A DNA stretch of 64,000 nt from Mesostigma viride (Eukaryota; Streptophyta; Mesostigmatophyceae; Mesostigmatales; Mesostigmataceae), in assembly GCA_009746045.1 (NCBI GenBank), contig RPFO01000506.1, positions 1 to 64,000 of the forward strand. The letters run 5' to 3'. Of the stretch, positions 23,352 through 33,346 are shown in pieces. How positions within the stretch are numbered: the stretch's first letter is position 1; each line of letters starts with the position of its first letter. The notes under the pieces are model-generated. The model was given only the letters and a program-made list of their open reading frames with translations. It made no database searches and had not been told where the DNA came from. A program made the translations under genes and the position numbers.

Positions 23352-23367
23352 CTTTTGCCAAGCACTT

Positions 23368-23985
23368 ACTCGCCCACCTTCCCGGCAAGAAGCATTGCGC
23401 AAATAAAGTGGGAGTTTTTACTGGTCGTTCCGTCGGATCCGGAAGTCCCCAGTTCAAACCCGCGCAGGGGCTAGCGGTCCTAAGTTTTCTGCATGTTCCC
23501 ATCAGCTGCTATCTACAGTGCCGTAAGCGGAACCGCCCACACTCCCTTATAGGAACCCACCTCGGCTGGATAGCAATGAAAACTTACTCGCCCACCTTCC
23601 CGGCAAGAAGCATTGCGCAAATAAAGTGGGAGTTTTTTCTGGTCGTTCCGTCGGATCCGGAAGTCCCCAGTTCAAACCCGCGCAGGGGCTAGCGGTCCTA
23701 AGTTTTCTGCATGTTCCCATCAGCTGCTATCTACAGTGCCGTAAGCGGAACCGCCCACACTCCCTTATAGGAACCCACCTCGGCTGGATAGCAATGAAAA
23801 CTTACTCGCCCACCTTCCCGGCAAGAAGCATTGCGCAAATAAAGTGGGAGTTTTTACTGGTCGTTCCGTCGGATCCGGAAGTCCCCAGTTCAAACCCGCG
23901 CAGGGGCTAGCGGTCCTAAGTTTTCTGCATGTTCCCATCAGCTGCTATCTACAGTGCCGTAAGCGGAACCGCCCACACTTTTGCC
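23368..23985 (+). repeat. 218-bp tandem repeat, nearly three units
   Basis: Units start near 23367, 23585 and 23803 and are almost identical; the third is cut short. Each contains GTTCAAACC, which fits the RNA polymerase III B-box pattern GWTCRANNC. I see no good A box or tRNA fold, so a SINE origin is only a possibility. Confidence 0.85.
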
Positions 23986-23999
23986 AAGCAGTTTTTCAT

Positions 24000-24555
24000 G
24001 CCAGATTCAACTGCTGAGAGGGCGGCCGCGAAATATACCGGCTTGTTAGGTAGAAATCCGTATGTATGTTCCTTGCAGAAATCTGAGTTGTTGAGTCAAA
24101 GCTGCTACAACTACTAGTAGATATAATTTTTTCTGACAGCCCCTTCAGCAGTTGCATCCGTCATGAAAAACTGCCTAGGAGATGTGTTTTCAGAATCTCC
24201 AGATTCGGTCACTATATTCCAGGAAATCATGCTGACACTAAAAGGGTCACTATAGCCTCACCAGCCTGTAATATTAACGAGTGCCATAGCCTCTACCTTC
24301 CCTGCCTGCCCTGCTACGGAGGCAGGTGGTCACTATAACTCGCGGTTCCATCGTACGGTTACGGATACGGTCCATGACAACTCCTCGTACGGTGCGTCAA
24401 ATCCCTCGTACGGGCGACAAAATTCCTTCATACGGTCCATGACAACATCCTACAGTTTCGGTTCTTTCAGTTTCCGTTACGCAATTTTAGGTACCGCGCT
24501 GTGGTTCGACGGTACTTGGGGACCGAAAAGGACTGAACCGGTCGCGAAAAATATA
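24000..24555. other. no gene recognised
   Basis: This contains a loose repetition of TCGTACGG/CATACGGTCCATGACAAC words at about 24350-24445 and nothing else identified. Confidence 0.3.
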
Positions 24556-24619
24556 CACTCAAACACAGCCATTTTCGATGAGTGTGGTGGGGTATTGCTA
24601 TTGAGTGAAGCTGGGGCGT

Positions 24620-26165
24620 CTGGAGTCGTTGGGGCCGCGGGGGTCGCCTGCCAGGGCTTGTGGCCGACGTAGATGGCCGCCCCCTTCCAGTACACCGGCT
24701 GCCCCGCCTTGGTCTGCCGGAGCTGGAGGTAGGTCGGCCATAGCTCCCGTCGCCGTTGTTGCTGCGCCAGGGTCAAGTCGTCGTCAAGGGTGAAGTGAGT
24801 CTTCTCGAGCCGCTTGCGGCGTCGGAGAAAAGAAATCTTGTCTGCCGGGTTCTTAAACGTGAGAAGGAGCGGGGAAGCCCCTGCCTTACCCCGCGCGCGG
24901 GGAAGGCGGTGGGCGACCAGCTCAATCTCACCAGTAGGGCCCATGCGACTAAGAATTTCTCTCTCAAACGCACGAGCAAGCTTCTCAGAATTCTCACCTT
25001 CCTCCATATGTCGAAGTTCTTGACAATGACGTTGAGGCTGCGCTTGGCGAGCTCGGCCTCCTCGCGGAGGTCGAGGGTCTGCTGCTGGAGCTGTGCTGCG
25101 ATGGCGGAGGTGGTGGAGGTGGCGTGCTGCTTAAGCATGTCTGCCCAGGTCGGGATGGGAGGAGCATCGCCGGCCAGGCCAGCCGGGGCTGGCTTGGCGG
25201 CAATGTCCTTCACCGCCTGGGCGGTGAGGCCTGCGGTGTTTTGCAAAACCTCGATGGCGATTGCATTGTCCTTAAGGCGCTGGTCAATGTCGCGGAGCTG
25301 GGCGGTGATGGAGTCGGAGGGGGGGGGGGGGTGGAGGCGAGGAGGGTGGCGGTGGCGGTGGCGGTGGCGGTGGGGATGGTGGGGAGCTCAGCAGCCAGCT
25401 TACGACCCAAAGCTTGCATTTCGCAAGCGAGGGGCGTCACGTGCTGTGAGAGGTGGTGGAGGAGGGTGAATTCGCCCAAGGGGACGGGTTGCCAGAGGCC
25501 CAGAGTTCCGCGGAAGAACGCTTAAGGATGGAAAAGAGGGCGGCAAGCTGAAGGCGCGGTCGCGACCAGCCAGACAGGTCACCTACGCCGGCGGAACTGA
25601 AACTGGCCGTCAGACTGGCGGCGGAAGCATTTGTGGCGGTGGAGGCGCTGGCACAGGTCAAGAAGGGAGGCATACGACCCATAGAACAGGAGCTCCAACA
25701 TCCGGATGTGTGGCTTGTCGAAATAGCCGGGTCTGTTGACGTCGAAGGTGGAAAATAACTCGTCAACGTCAAAGTCGACATCAGACCAGCTAGGTTCGGT
25801 TGGGCGGCTACGTTTGGGCTCGGGCGAGGCTGAAGGCGAGGCAGGAATCCCGGCCGGGAGGGGGCTGGGCGACCACCAGTGCGCGACTAGTGTCACCGCT
25901 GCCTGCCGGACCTGAGGGCGAAGCTGCAGCCGGAGCTGCAGACGTATTTTCATTGCCGAGCGCAGCCGTCAGGCTGCGTTGAGTCGATAAGCGTTTGCTC
26001 ATCGTATATTGCGGAATAGCGTCGGAAAATTATATCAGCATGTGCGTCTTATAGAAAGACGAAGCGATTGTGATACTCACGGCTAAATTCAGTGCTCAAA
26101 CGTGAAAGTTATGAGCTCCGCCGTCAGCCATGGCTATCTCGTGGCTCGTGGCCCCCGCGCATGTG
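24620..26165 (-). pseudogene. LINE ORF1-type protein, copy A (broken)
   Basis: Starts at about 26002 with 'MSKRLSTQRSLTAALGN'. It changes frame several times: 'SGDTSRALVV', 'FDVDELFSTFD' with 'LYGSYASLLDLC'-like sequence, then a coiled-coil-like stretch near 25246-25020 ('AAQLQQQTLDLREEAELAK'). It ends with the C-terminal domain 'RLPRARGKAGASPLLLTF', 'DKISFLRRRKRL', 'LDDDLTLAQQQRRRELWP'. These blocks are shared with copies B and C. The 5' leader (about 26010-26165) also matches theirs ('ATGGCTGACGGCGG'). Homology stops near 24620, so its 3' UTR, hairpin and tail are lost. Confidence 0.8.
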
Positions 26166-26300
26166 CGCCCATAATGGAGGCATGTTATAATTTAATTTAA
26201 TTTTTAATAGCTTAGACCGGTAGGATTGCGTGCTCCATCCATCCAGCGGGGTTAACGCTCCGTGACTCCCCAACGGGAGCACGAGTTTAATTAACCCATG
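26135..26300 (+). mobile_element. two abutting LINE 3' ends
   Basis: 26135-26212 has 'GCGCATGTGCGCCCATAATGG' type UTR (also at 30795-30820) followed by an A/T tail. 26213-26300 has 'TTAGACCGGTAGGATTG', a short CCATCCATCC run and the hairpin GTGACTCCCCAACGGGAGCAC (26262-26282), followed by 'TTTAATTAA'. Both read on the plus strand. They overlap or abut the 5' leader of copy A. Confidence 0.6.
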
Positions 26301-26740
26301 TGTTTTTTAAATTAGAACGCGATATATCGCGTTGTAAGCTTTTTTTAGAACGCGTATAGCACCTAAGGAAAATTTTTTTTCATGGTCATGATGTATATAC
26401 TTTCCTGAAAGCCCATAAATCAAAGTTTTTTTGAGCTACTCAGACCTACAACATGCTAATTCATTAAAGAGATACACTGGTTTGAATACAGGGGGGTCTG
26501 ACCATGGCTGCGATTTGTTGACCCTAGGTCACAAGTCATGTGCTTATTCACAAATGGTTCATGAAAAAAATCTGGCTTCTTGCACGAGCTATGGGCAACA
26601 TATGCAGGCTTTGTGGAACAAAACTCAGGCCCATTGGGCCACTGGAGCTATTTTTCATTAGCATCACAAACACAACGCAGTACAACGCAGTGGGAAAAAT
26701 GAGAGCCCTTCACAACATGGCGCAACGACACGAGCCCCAT

Positions 26741-28737
26741 AATTAATTAATTAATTAATTAATTAAACTCGTGCTCCCGTTGGGGAGTCACGGAGCACCG
26801 AAGTGCTTTTAATCCCTGTGTGTGCACTACAGGAGAAAGGGCAGAGACCCCCAGTCTCCTTCATGCCAAAGGCATGCCACAGCTGCAATCGGGCGCGGCT
26901 AGCTAAAAGGACAGGCTAACGATCCGGCAAACTGTGGGTGCAATAAGACCCATGTGAGCATATCATAGCAAGGAGCGTGGGCAAGTAATCTGAACATAGC
27001 CAGGGCGTAGCATGGCTGTACTAGGACTAGGCTAAGGCTATGGCTGGTTGTGTACCGTGCGTTGGCGGCACGTGACTAGGTGTGTTGGCACAGCTAGGCA
27101 ACATTCTAGGCATGGCTGCCTTAGCGGCAGTGACGCCAATGGTTACAAGCTAGGGCTATTGCTATTCTAGCCCGCTGGGGGCGTCCACATCTTGTGGTTG
27201 ATCATCAGGTCCCCGCCCCTCCAGTACACCTTGGGCTTCTGGGGGTCCTGCTTATGGCGGAGGTATTCCGGCCACAGGTCGCGTCGCTGCTGTTGCTGAG
27301 CGGGGGTGAGGTCGTCATCCAGCGTCCAGGTGAGGTCGTGCAACCGCTTGCGACGAGAGAGGAACCGCTGCTTATCCTCAGGGGAGGGGAAGGTGAGTAG
27401 GACTGGTGGGGGAGCCGCCTTGTCCCGTGAGTGGGGAAGGCGGTGGCACCCACGCAGTTCTACCTCACCTACCAGGCCCATGAGGGTAAGAAGCTGGTTC
27501 TTGAGCTCGTCAGCAAGAGAGGTTGACGTCTCACCTGGCTTCTGGGGGAAGCGACGTAGCACCACTCGGCACTCGCGGCGAGCGCGGTCGGTGACCTCCC
27601 GTTGCTGGGTCTGGCGGTGGTCCTCCAGCTCCTGGAGCTTTGTGGCGATGGCGTCGGTGGTGGAGGCGGTCGCTGACCGCAGCAGGTCCGCGTAGGAGAG
27701 CGGCGGGAGGTCGCCAGCATCCTGCCGGGGTGGCTGGGATGCAATGGTGGCCGTCTGCTCCGCTATCTTGGGGACCTGTGTGGCCAGGGCCTCGGTGTGG
27801 GCGGTGATGGCCTCAAGCTTCTTCAGGAGCACGCCACACTTGCCCTCCACCTGGTTAAGGCGAGAGACAAGTGCAGCATGCGTTTCCGAAACCTGCGCCG
27901 CGGTGTGTAGCGCCGTGAACTGGGGTTGTAGCTTGTGGACGACCTTGGTTTCCACGTTGGAGACCCGGGCTTCCACCGTGTTGAGCGTCGTGTTCAGCGA
28001 GGTCAGCTTCTCGGCCAACGGCCAGGTCACGTGCTCCTCCAGCACTGCTCGGATGTCATCCTTGCAGAGGGAGGAAGCCGATGTGGCTGTCGGCCGCGCA
28101 GGCTGGGCTGGGGTGCGGATCCTGGCGACAATTGTGCTCATAGGTAGCTGGAAGTAGCTGCACATGATGGCGATGCGGTGGTTGAGCTCTGGCCTGGCAA
28201 GGAACCTCTCCAGGTCGTCGGCGGGGATGGGCCCTACGGCCCCATGGAGCTTGCGTTCCTGTGATAAGAAACGCACTATTTCGGCGCATTCGTCTTTGGT
28301 CAGTTCCAGCCAGTTGGTGAAAGAAAAGCGTTCGTAATCTGGTAGGTACTTTCGCCATTTGGGTTCGTGGCAGGGTTTCTTGGGCTCGGGCGAGGCGCTG
28401 GGCGATGGGTTTGCTGGCGGTGGGTTGGCAGGCCCAGACGGCTGGTTGGCGGGTAAGCCTGGCGGCTGAACAATGGCGAGGGCGAGAGGGTTGGGCGGGG
28501 CGCTGGGAAGCTGTGCCAGCTCCTTTTCCAGCCCTCGTTTTGCTTTGGTAGTCGTCATAGCTGGTCACGTGCGTAACTTTGTCTATACTGCGTGGCAGCC
28601 GTAACCGTTTATACTGGCAAGTGCGTCTTAGAAAGGCGCATCGAATGCAAGTGGTCTGACCGAATTTGGGGCTCAGACGCAAAAGATCTGAACTCCGCCG
28701 TCAGCCATACCGCCGTCAGCCATTTTCGTTTTCGCAA
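26741..28737 (-). mobile_element. ORF1-only LINE, copy B, complete with TSD
   Basis: A 2.0-kb minus-strand unit: 5' leader (about 28737-28559, with two 'ATGGCTGACGGCGG' words), one intact ORF1 (28558-27167), about 380 bp of 3' UTR, the hairpin GTGACTCCCCAACGGGAGCAC (within 26769-26797) and a (TTAA)n tail at 26741-26766. The perfect 10-bp repeat cgagccccat flanks it at 26731-26740 and 28738-28747. The duplication extends imperfectly to cgcaa..., with a 5-bp indel. There is no reverse transcriptase or endonuclease between ORF1 and the tail. The target duplication and tail show that this short form was itself inserted by reverse transcription. Confidence 0.85.
27167..28558 (-). CDS. LINE ORF1-type RNA-binding protein (463 aa)
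   Basis: An intact 463-codon frame from ATG. The N-terminal ~80 residues are Pro/Ala-rich and low in complexity. A compact region follows at about 85-150 ('FTNWLELTKDECAEIVRFL'). Residues 180-330 have the heptad-like, charged and Leu-rich pattern of a coiled coil ('LNTTLNTVEARVSNVETKV', 'LVSRLNQVEGKCGVLLKKL'). Residues 340-455 resemble the RRM-like plus C-terminal domain of LINE-1 ORF1p: 'RRECRVVLRRFPQK', 'RLPHSRDKAAPPPVLLTF', 'DKQRFLSRRKRL', 'LDDDLTPAQQQQRRDLWPEY'. The expected role is to coat element RNA as a trimeric chaperone; this is inferred from architecture, not from a match I could run. It is the only coding region in the element and has no frame damage, unlike copies A and C. Confidence 0.8.
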   Translation of the reverse strand: MTTTKAKRGLEKELAQLPSAPPNPLALAIVQPPGLPANQPSGPANPPPANPSPSASPEPKKPCHEPKWRKYLPDYERFSFTNWLELTKDECAEIVRFLSQERKLHGAVGPIPADDLERFLARPELNHRIAIMCSYFQLPMSTIVARIRTPAQPARPTATSASSLCKDDIRAVLEEHVTWPLAEKLTSLNTTLNTVEARVSNVETKVVHKLQPQFTALHTAAQVSETHAALVSRLNQVEGKCGVLLKKLEAITAHTEALATQVPKIAEQTATIASQPPRQDAGDLPPLSYADLLRSATASTTDAIATKLQELEDHRQTQQREVTDRARRECRVVLRRFPQKPGETSTSLADELKNQLLTLMGLVGEVELRGCHRLPHSRDKAAPPPVLLTFPSPEDKQRFLSRRKRLHDLTWTLDDDLTPAQQQQRRDLWPEYLRHKQDPQKPKVYWRGGDLMINHKMWTPPAG

Positions 28738-29149
28738 CGAGCCCCATAAACGGGGCCATAGTGAGCTTGGAGGGTCAAAACGTTGAAAATAGGTGTTGTA
28801 TAAGTTATACAGCATCAAACATGCATCAAACATCATGACTGGATGACCTAATATGACGTACTGAATCAGGCAGCCATAGCCAAAGCATCATCCACTCTCA
28901 CAACGTGTTGAGCACATGCCTCGTGGGAAGGGAGGTGCTGGGCTTTCATTCCATAACGCGTGCAATACTGAAAGAAAGAGGCACGTGTAATGAAAGGCTT
29001 GGATAGGTTGAGTGATCCATGAGCTTACATGCAGGCAAAGATGACGCTGGAATGCATGCTAGCAAATGGTGGCAAGATCATTGCTAACAACACATGATTA
29101 TACACCATGATTATTGTCACAAAGTATATACATGACCATGAAAAAAACA

Positions 29150-31192
29150 AGCCACGAGCCACGAGCGGACATGGCTGACGGCGGAGCTCAGAACTTTTGC
29201 GTCTGAGCCCCAAATGCAGTCAGATCACTTGCAACCGATGCGTCTTTTCTAGGCGCATCTGCTACTAGCATCGGTTACAGCTGTAACGCAGTATTGTGAC
29301 CAGCCTGCAGCAATTACGCAAAGCACCACGGCGTCTCTCTAAGACGCACACTGATATAATTTTCCGAACCTATTACGCAATATATGGCGAGCAAACGCCT
29401 GTCGACGCAACGCAGTTTGGCGGATGCGCTCGCCCATGACAATGCGGCAGCTGCGGCTGCAGCTTTGCCAGCTCCGGCAGGCAGCGGTGACACTAGTCGT
29501 GCACTGGTGGTCGCCCACTGAGCAACCTCCCGGGCTCAATGCCTCGCCATCGGCATCGCCTGACCCTAAACGCGCCCGCTCCGCCGACAAAACAGGAGGG
29601 TCTTCACGCCCCTCGGAACCGCGCTTTCGGCCCCAACCTTTCCAGGTCGATGATCACGACTGGACCAACATGTCCCCGGCCGATGCTCTGCACTGCATCT
29701 TCTTCGGGGACTACGCCTCGCTTTACGACCTGTGCCTCCATCTCCACGACAACAATCGCCTCCTCCTCCCGGACGGCCGCCGCTGGAACAACATCAGCAC
29801 GCTGTTCGGGTGCGCCCGCCCCCAAGTCCAGCACACCATCCTCAACTCCCTTGACTCCAGCGCTCTGGTCAACGGCGAGATCTGGGCTCCATTCATCTCC
29901 GCCCGGCCCCGCCCTCCGTTCCATCCTCACGGAAGCCTTTCAGCAGCACGTGACCCCCCTTGCTGCTGACGTCGCAGCAATGGCCGGGTGGTCCGCTGGC
30001 TGCTGAACTTCCTCACCTCACCGCCATCTCCACTGCCATTTCCGCCTCCACTGCCGACATCAAAGCCCAGCTCCTCCATGACCTCGACCTATACGCCTTC
30101 AAGCCACCGCCACCGCCCTTGAGAGCTTGTATGACACCGCCGGCCAGTCACCGCCCAGGCGGTGAAGGACATCGCCGCCCAGCCGGCGCCTGCTGGCCCG
30201 GCCGGCGATGCTCCCTCCACCTGGGCGGACTTGCTTAAGCAGCACTCCACCTCCACCACCTCCACCATTTCGGCACAACTCAAGCAACAAGCCCTCGACC
30301 TTCGCGAGGAAGCCGACATCGCCCGGCGCAGCCACAATGTCATCGTCAAGCACTTCGACCAGCCGGCAGGTGAGACCTCCACGAGCCTTCTTGAGGCATT
30401 TAAGCGCGCCATTTTTGCCCCCATGTTACTCACTGGTGAGCTGGACATGTCGGCTGTCCGCCTCCCCCGCGCGCGGGGGAAGGCTGACCCGGCACCCGTG
30501 CTCCTCACCTTTAAGTACATGGCGGACAAGCTGGCGTTCCTTCAATGCCGCAAGAAGCTCTCGGAGACTCGCTTCACGCTGGACGACGACTTGACCCTGG
30601 CCCAGCAACAGCGGCGACGCGAGCTATGGCCGACCTACCTTCAGCTCCAGCAGAGCGTTAGGGGGAAGCAGGTATACTGGAGGGGGGCGGTCATCCACGT
30701 TGACCACAAGCCCTGGCAGCCCCCTCCTGCCACCTCAGACTAGGGAATCCATACCAGTAGTGTAGATTAGTCAGGCTTAGCCTAGCATGTGGCCCACGCG
30801 CATGTGCGCCCATAATGGCGCCCATGGATGTTGCCTTCAGAATTTAGCCAAGCCATGCCTATAATGGGACTCCCATGGACGTTGCATTAAGAATATAGCC
30901 ATGCTATGCCTAGGCAGAGAGATGCTCTCAGTCGAGAAGCCATGCCCTAGCCCTTGTATAGCCATGATGATCTTCCTCCCCCGTGCCAGGATCCCCCCCC
31001 CTAGGCGGGTTGAACCTGAGACAGCATGGCGGTGCAGGTGCCCTTGAGGCACCTAGAGCAAGGGTAGCTTACATTCCCACCCTTGCATGAAGTAGCCTAG
31101 AATGTATTAAAAGCCATATGCCCCTTCTCAGGGATATGTGCAACATTTACTCCCAACGGAGTGATGTTGATAATTAATTAATTAATTAATTA
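29150..31192 (+). mobile_element. ORF1-only LINE, copy C
   Basis: A plus-strand unit of about 2.04 kb with the same order as copy B: leader with 'ATGGCTGACGGCGG' (about 29170) and 'TTTTCTAGGCGCATC', ORF1 (29383-30743, broken), about 420 bp of 3' UTR, the hairpin AACAT-TTA-CTCC-CAAC-GGAG-TG-ATGTT (about 31145-31166) and a (TTAA)n tail to 31192. No RT sequence lies between ORF1 and the tail. I could not find a target duplication, so the 5' boundary is approximate. Confidence 0.75.
29383..30743 (+). pseudogene. LINE ORF1-type protein, copy C (frameshifted)
   Basis: Starts with 'MASKRLSTQRSLADALAHDN' at 29383. A frame change near 29515 leads to 'SPTEQPPGLNASPSASPDPKR' and 'SPADALHCIFFGDYASLYDL'. 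Another change near 29930-30160 leads to the last intact stretch, 30162-30743: 'TWADLLKQHSTSTTSTISAQ', 'LREEADIARRSHNVIVKHF', 'RLPRARGKADPAPVLLTF', 'LDDDLTLAQQQRRRELWP'. Domain order agrees with copy B, but the N-terminal third is a different variant, closer to copy A. At least two indels prevent expression as one protein. Confidence 0.8.
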
Positions 31193-31484
31193 TGGGCACC
31201 TAGCTGATCTTCTTGCACAATCAACGCAGTATAAACCACCAACACCCAATCCTCACGATCTATGCACGGCTTGACGACGTATACAGCACCTAAATACTGC
31301 ACAACTGCAACCTGCTATGGCTGACATGCAAGCAACGTCGAGTAGGATGGCGGTCTTACAGAGGCTGGGCAGAGGTCGGTAGAAATAAGTGGAAAACTGG
31401 CAGAAACTAGGTAGAAACACGATATACTTACGCCTGCAAGCACTATTGGGCCGGTGGCAGAGGCCATTTCCAGGAAAATACAGC

Positions 31485-31950
31485 ATTAATTAATTAATTA
31501 ATTAATTAATTAATTAATTAGACTCGTGCTCCCGTTGGGGAGTCACGGAGCATTAACCCCGATGGATGGATGGATGGGTGCAAACAGTCCTACCGGTCTA
31601 ATCTATCTACATCGGCTACATACTACATCTATCTAATAGCATTCTAACTACAACATCTATCTAGGCAGCCGCACGCTGCCCTAGGGGAGCTATTGGGCGT
31701 GCCTCCCACGGGATTGCACACGCGGGCGCTTCCCCACTGGGGGGGGCTCGTTGTCCTCTATGACCTGGGCCCACTTGGCCTTGTCCATCATCTTCTTCCA
31801 AATCACAGAGAGGCCTAGGCCCCCCATGTCCTCGACTAGCTGTTCTGTGAAGGTGCGGGCCTTGCGGCGTCTAACATCACTGGCAAAATACAGCATACCG
31901 TAGCAATAGCCACGGTCACGCCTTACGCTATTTGCAGGCACCATCATGCC
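31485..31950 (-). mobile_element. LINE ORF2 C-terminus with 3' UTR, hairpin and tail
   Basis: An 85-codon minus-strand frame (31947-31690) contains 'VRRRKARTFTEQLVEDMGG', 'GLSVIWKKMMDKAKWAQVI' and 'PPPVGKRPRVQ', then a stop. It matches the C-terminus of the 54-kb RT copy ('GLSVLRTRMIDKE'), which ties this end to an RT-encoding LINE. The 3' UTR has 'AGATTAGACCGGTAGGA', a CCATCCATCCATCC run and the hairpin GTGACTCCCCAACGGGAGCAC. A long (TTAA)n tail follows at about 31485-31520. It is 5'-truncated near 31950. Confidence 0.8.
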
Positions 31951-32344
31951 CGGAGCTACCCCGTAAAAGTCTGCACAAATCTCGGTTTAGCCGAGAGTCA
32001 CCGGGCGTTCGGAATGAATAAACATGTGTTAAGAAGTCGAAACACCATGGAAATACCGAGCATGGTGCCGCAGCAGACCCGAGTCCTGCCGTATTAGTAT
32101 GCATGCCGGTTTCCAGGGTTTCCGCATGAAAGTTGGGTGAGAAACTACGTTTCCTTTGCCCCAGTACCTCAACAAACTCGTAGAAACCTAATTATCAACC
32201 TTTGAACGCATCATCATGGCCGCGTGCCACCCAACAGCCACTGAAATTCGCTCGAAAACTGGCGAGATCTACCTGCCGCCATCGCCGTCGTCTTCACCTT
32301 CGTCCCGCGAAAATGCCTGATTTCAGTGGTACATCAAGGAGACT

Positions 32345-32446
32345 AATGTCGTTAAGGCGGCTTCCTCCACCCCATCCATCATGAAATATGTGCTACATGA
32401 CCTCCCCACGGAGGCATGTTATAATTTAATTTAATTTAATTTAATC
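32345..32446 (+). mobile_element. LINE 3' end, hairpin and tail
   Basis: The hairpin ACATGA-C-CTCC-CCAC-GGAG-G-CATGT at about 32395-32417 is followed by a (TTTAA)n tail. The tail unit differs from the TTAA of the other family. Confidence 0.65.
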
Positions 32447-32550
32447 AAGGAGACAACCAGCGCAGGCCAGAAATCGGGAGAATCCGGACCATGGTAGCTC
32501 GAGCCTGCCGTTATCTTGTCCGCGTGTTCGAGTCGTTCAGGATGATGAAT
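32447..32550 (+). mobile_element. MITE copy 3, truncated
   Basis: It begins ATCAAGGAGACAACCAGCGC directly after a LINE tail and matches 19600-19704. The second terminus is missing. Confidence 0.65.
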
Positions 32551-33340
32551 CAGTGGTACATATTTGTTTGCAGCTGTCACACAAAAAAAACCAAAAATAC
32601 CAGGATTTTTTCTTTAATTCTATGAGATGTTTCTGACCTGTCTTGAAAGTTTCAGACCAAAAATCGCATGTTTAATAGGCTTGCCACGTGTCAGATTACA
32701 ACGCGATACATCGCGTCCTAACCCTACAACGCGATGATCGCGTTGTAAAAAAACACGGGTTAATTAATTAATATAGGGACAGCTAATGTTTTGAAGAGTC
32801 GTGAACCACGTCGGGAACCATGGGTGCTCAAACTACAAACACCTGTCCCTAAATCCAAAGTATCACCTATGCCTCACCATCTCCCAGCAACGACCTCAAA
32901 ACAACTCTTACAATGTTCGGTCCTCATTTCCTTGTGTATCATAAAAAACTCTGGTGTTCGTTTGGTTTTTGTTCAGTCCTCACGATGCTATCCCTTTCCA
33001 TCCACCATCGTATGGTCAGCCCCCTTTATGTTCGCCATCCGCCCTCCATGCATGCAAGTCTTCCTACAGGCAGCCACGCAGCTTCCGCTCCTTTCCTGCT
33101 CTCAGACGACTACTCTAGTCCTTTGGGGCCCGTCTTGGGCAGACTAGGTTCCACGCTGAAGTCCCACATCTCCCCACATATTCTTGGATCTTCCAGATTT
33201 TCAGACCTGCGCTAGCTGTCTCTTGATACACAGGCGCAGGATAAATTCGCCAGCGCTAGGCGGGGAGCCTCGACAGCCACCACTCTATACTCGGGCCGAG
33301 GGAGACCCAACTTGGGCCAGGGGAGGGGGCTCGACAGCAA
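32551..33340. other. no gene recognised
   Basis: Includes a motif repeated nearby, 'ACGCGATACATCGCG' (about 32700; compare 'GCGATATATCGCG' near 26320), and a diverged MITE terminus near 33205 ('GACCTGCGCTAGCTGTCTC'). The 33.2-33.35 kb part may be the 3' UTR of the DUF3172 gene. Confidence 0.3.
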
Positions 33341-33346
33341 TGACAC

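Noticed and set aside
22547..23367. hAT call for the CAGG...CCTG-ended element
   Set aside because: The 8 bp flanking these ends do not match, and the inverted repeat extends further outward to TGCA.
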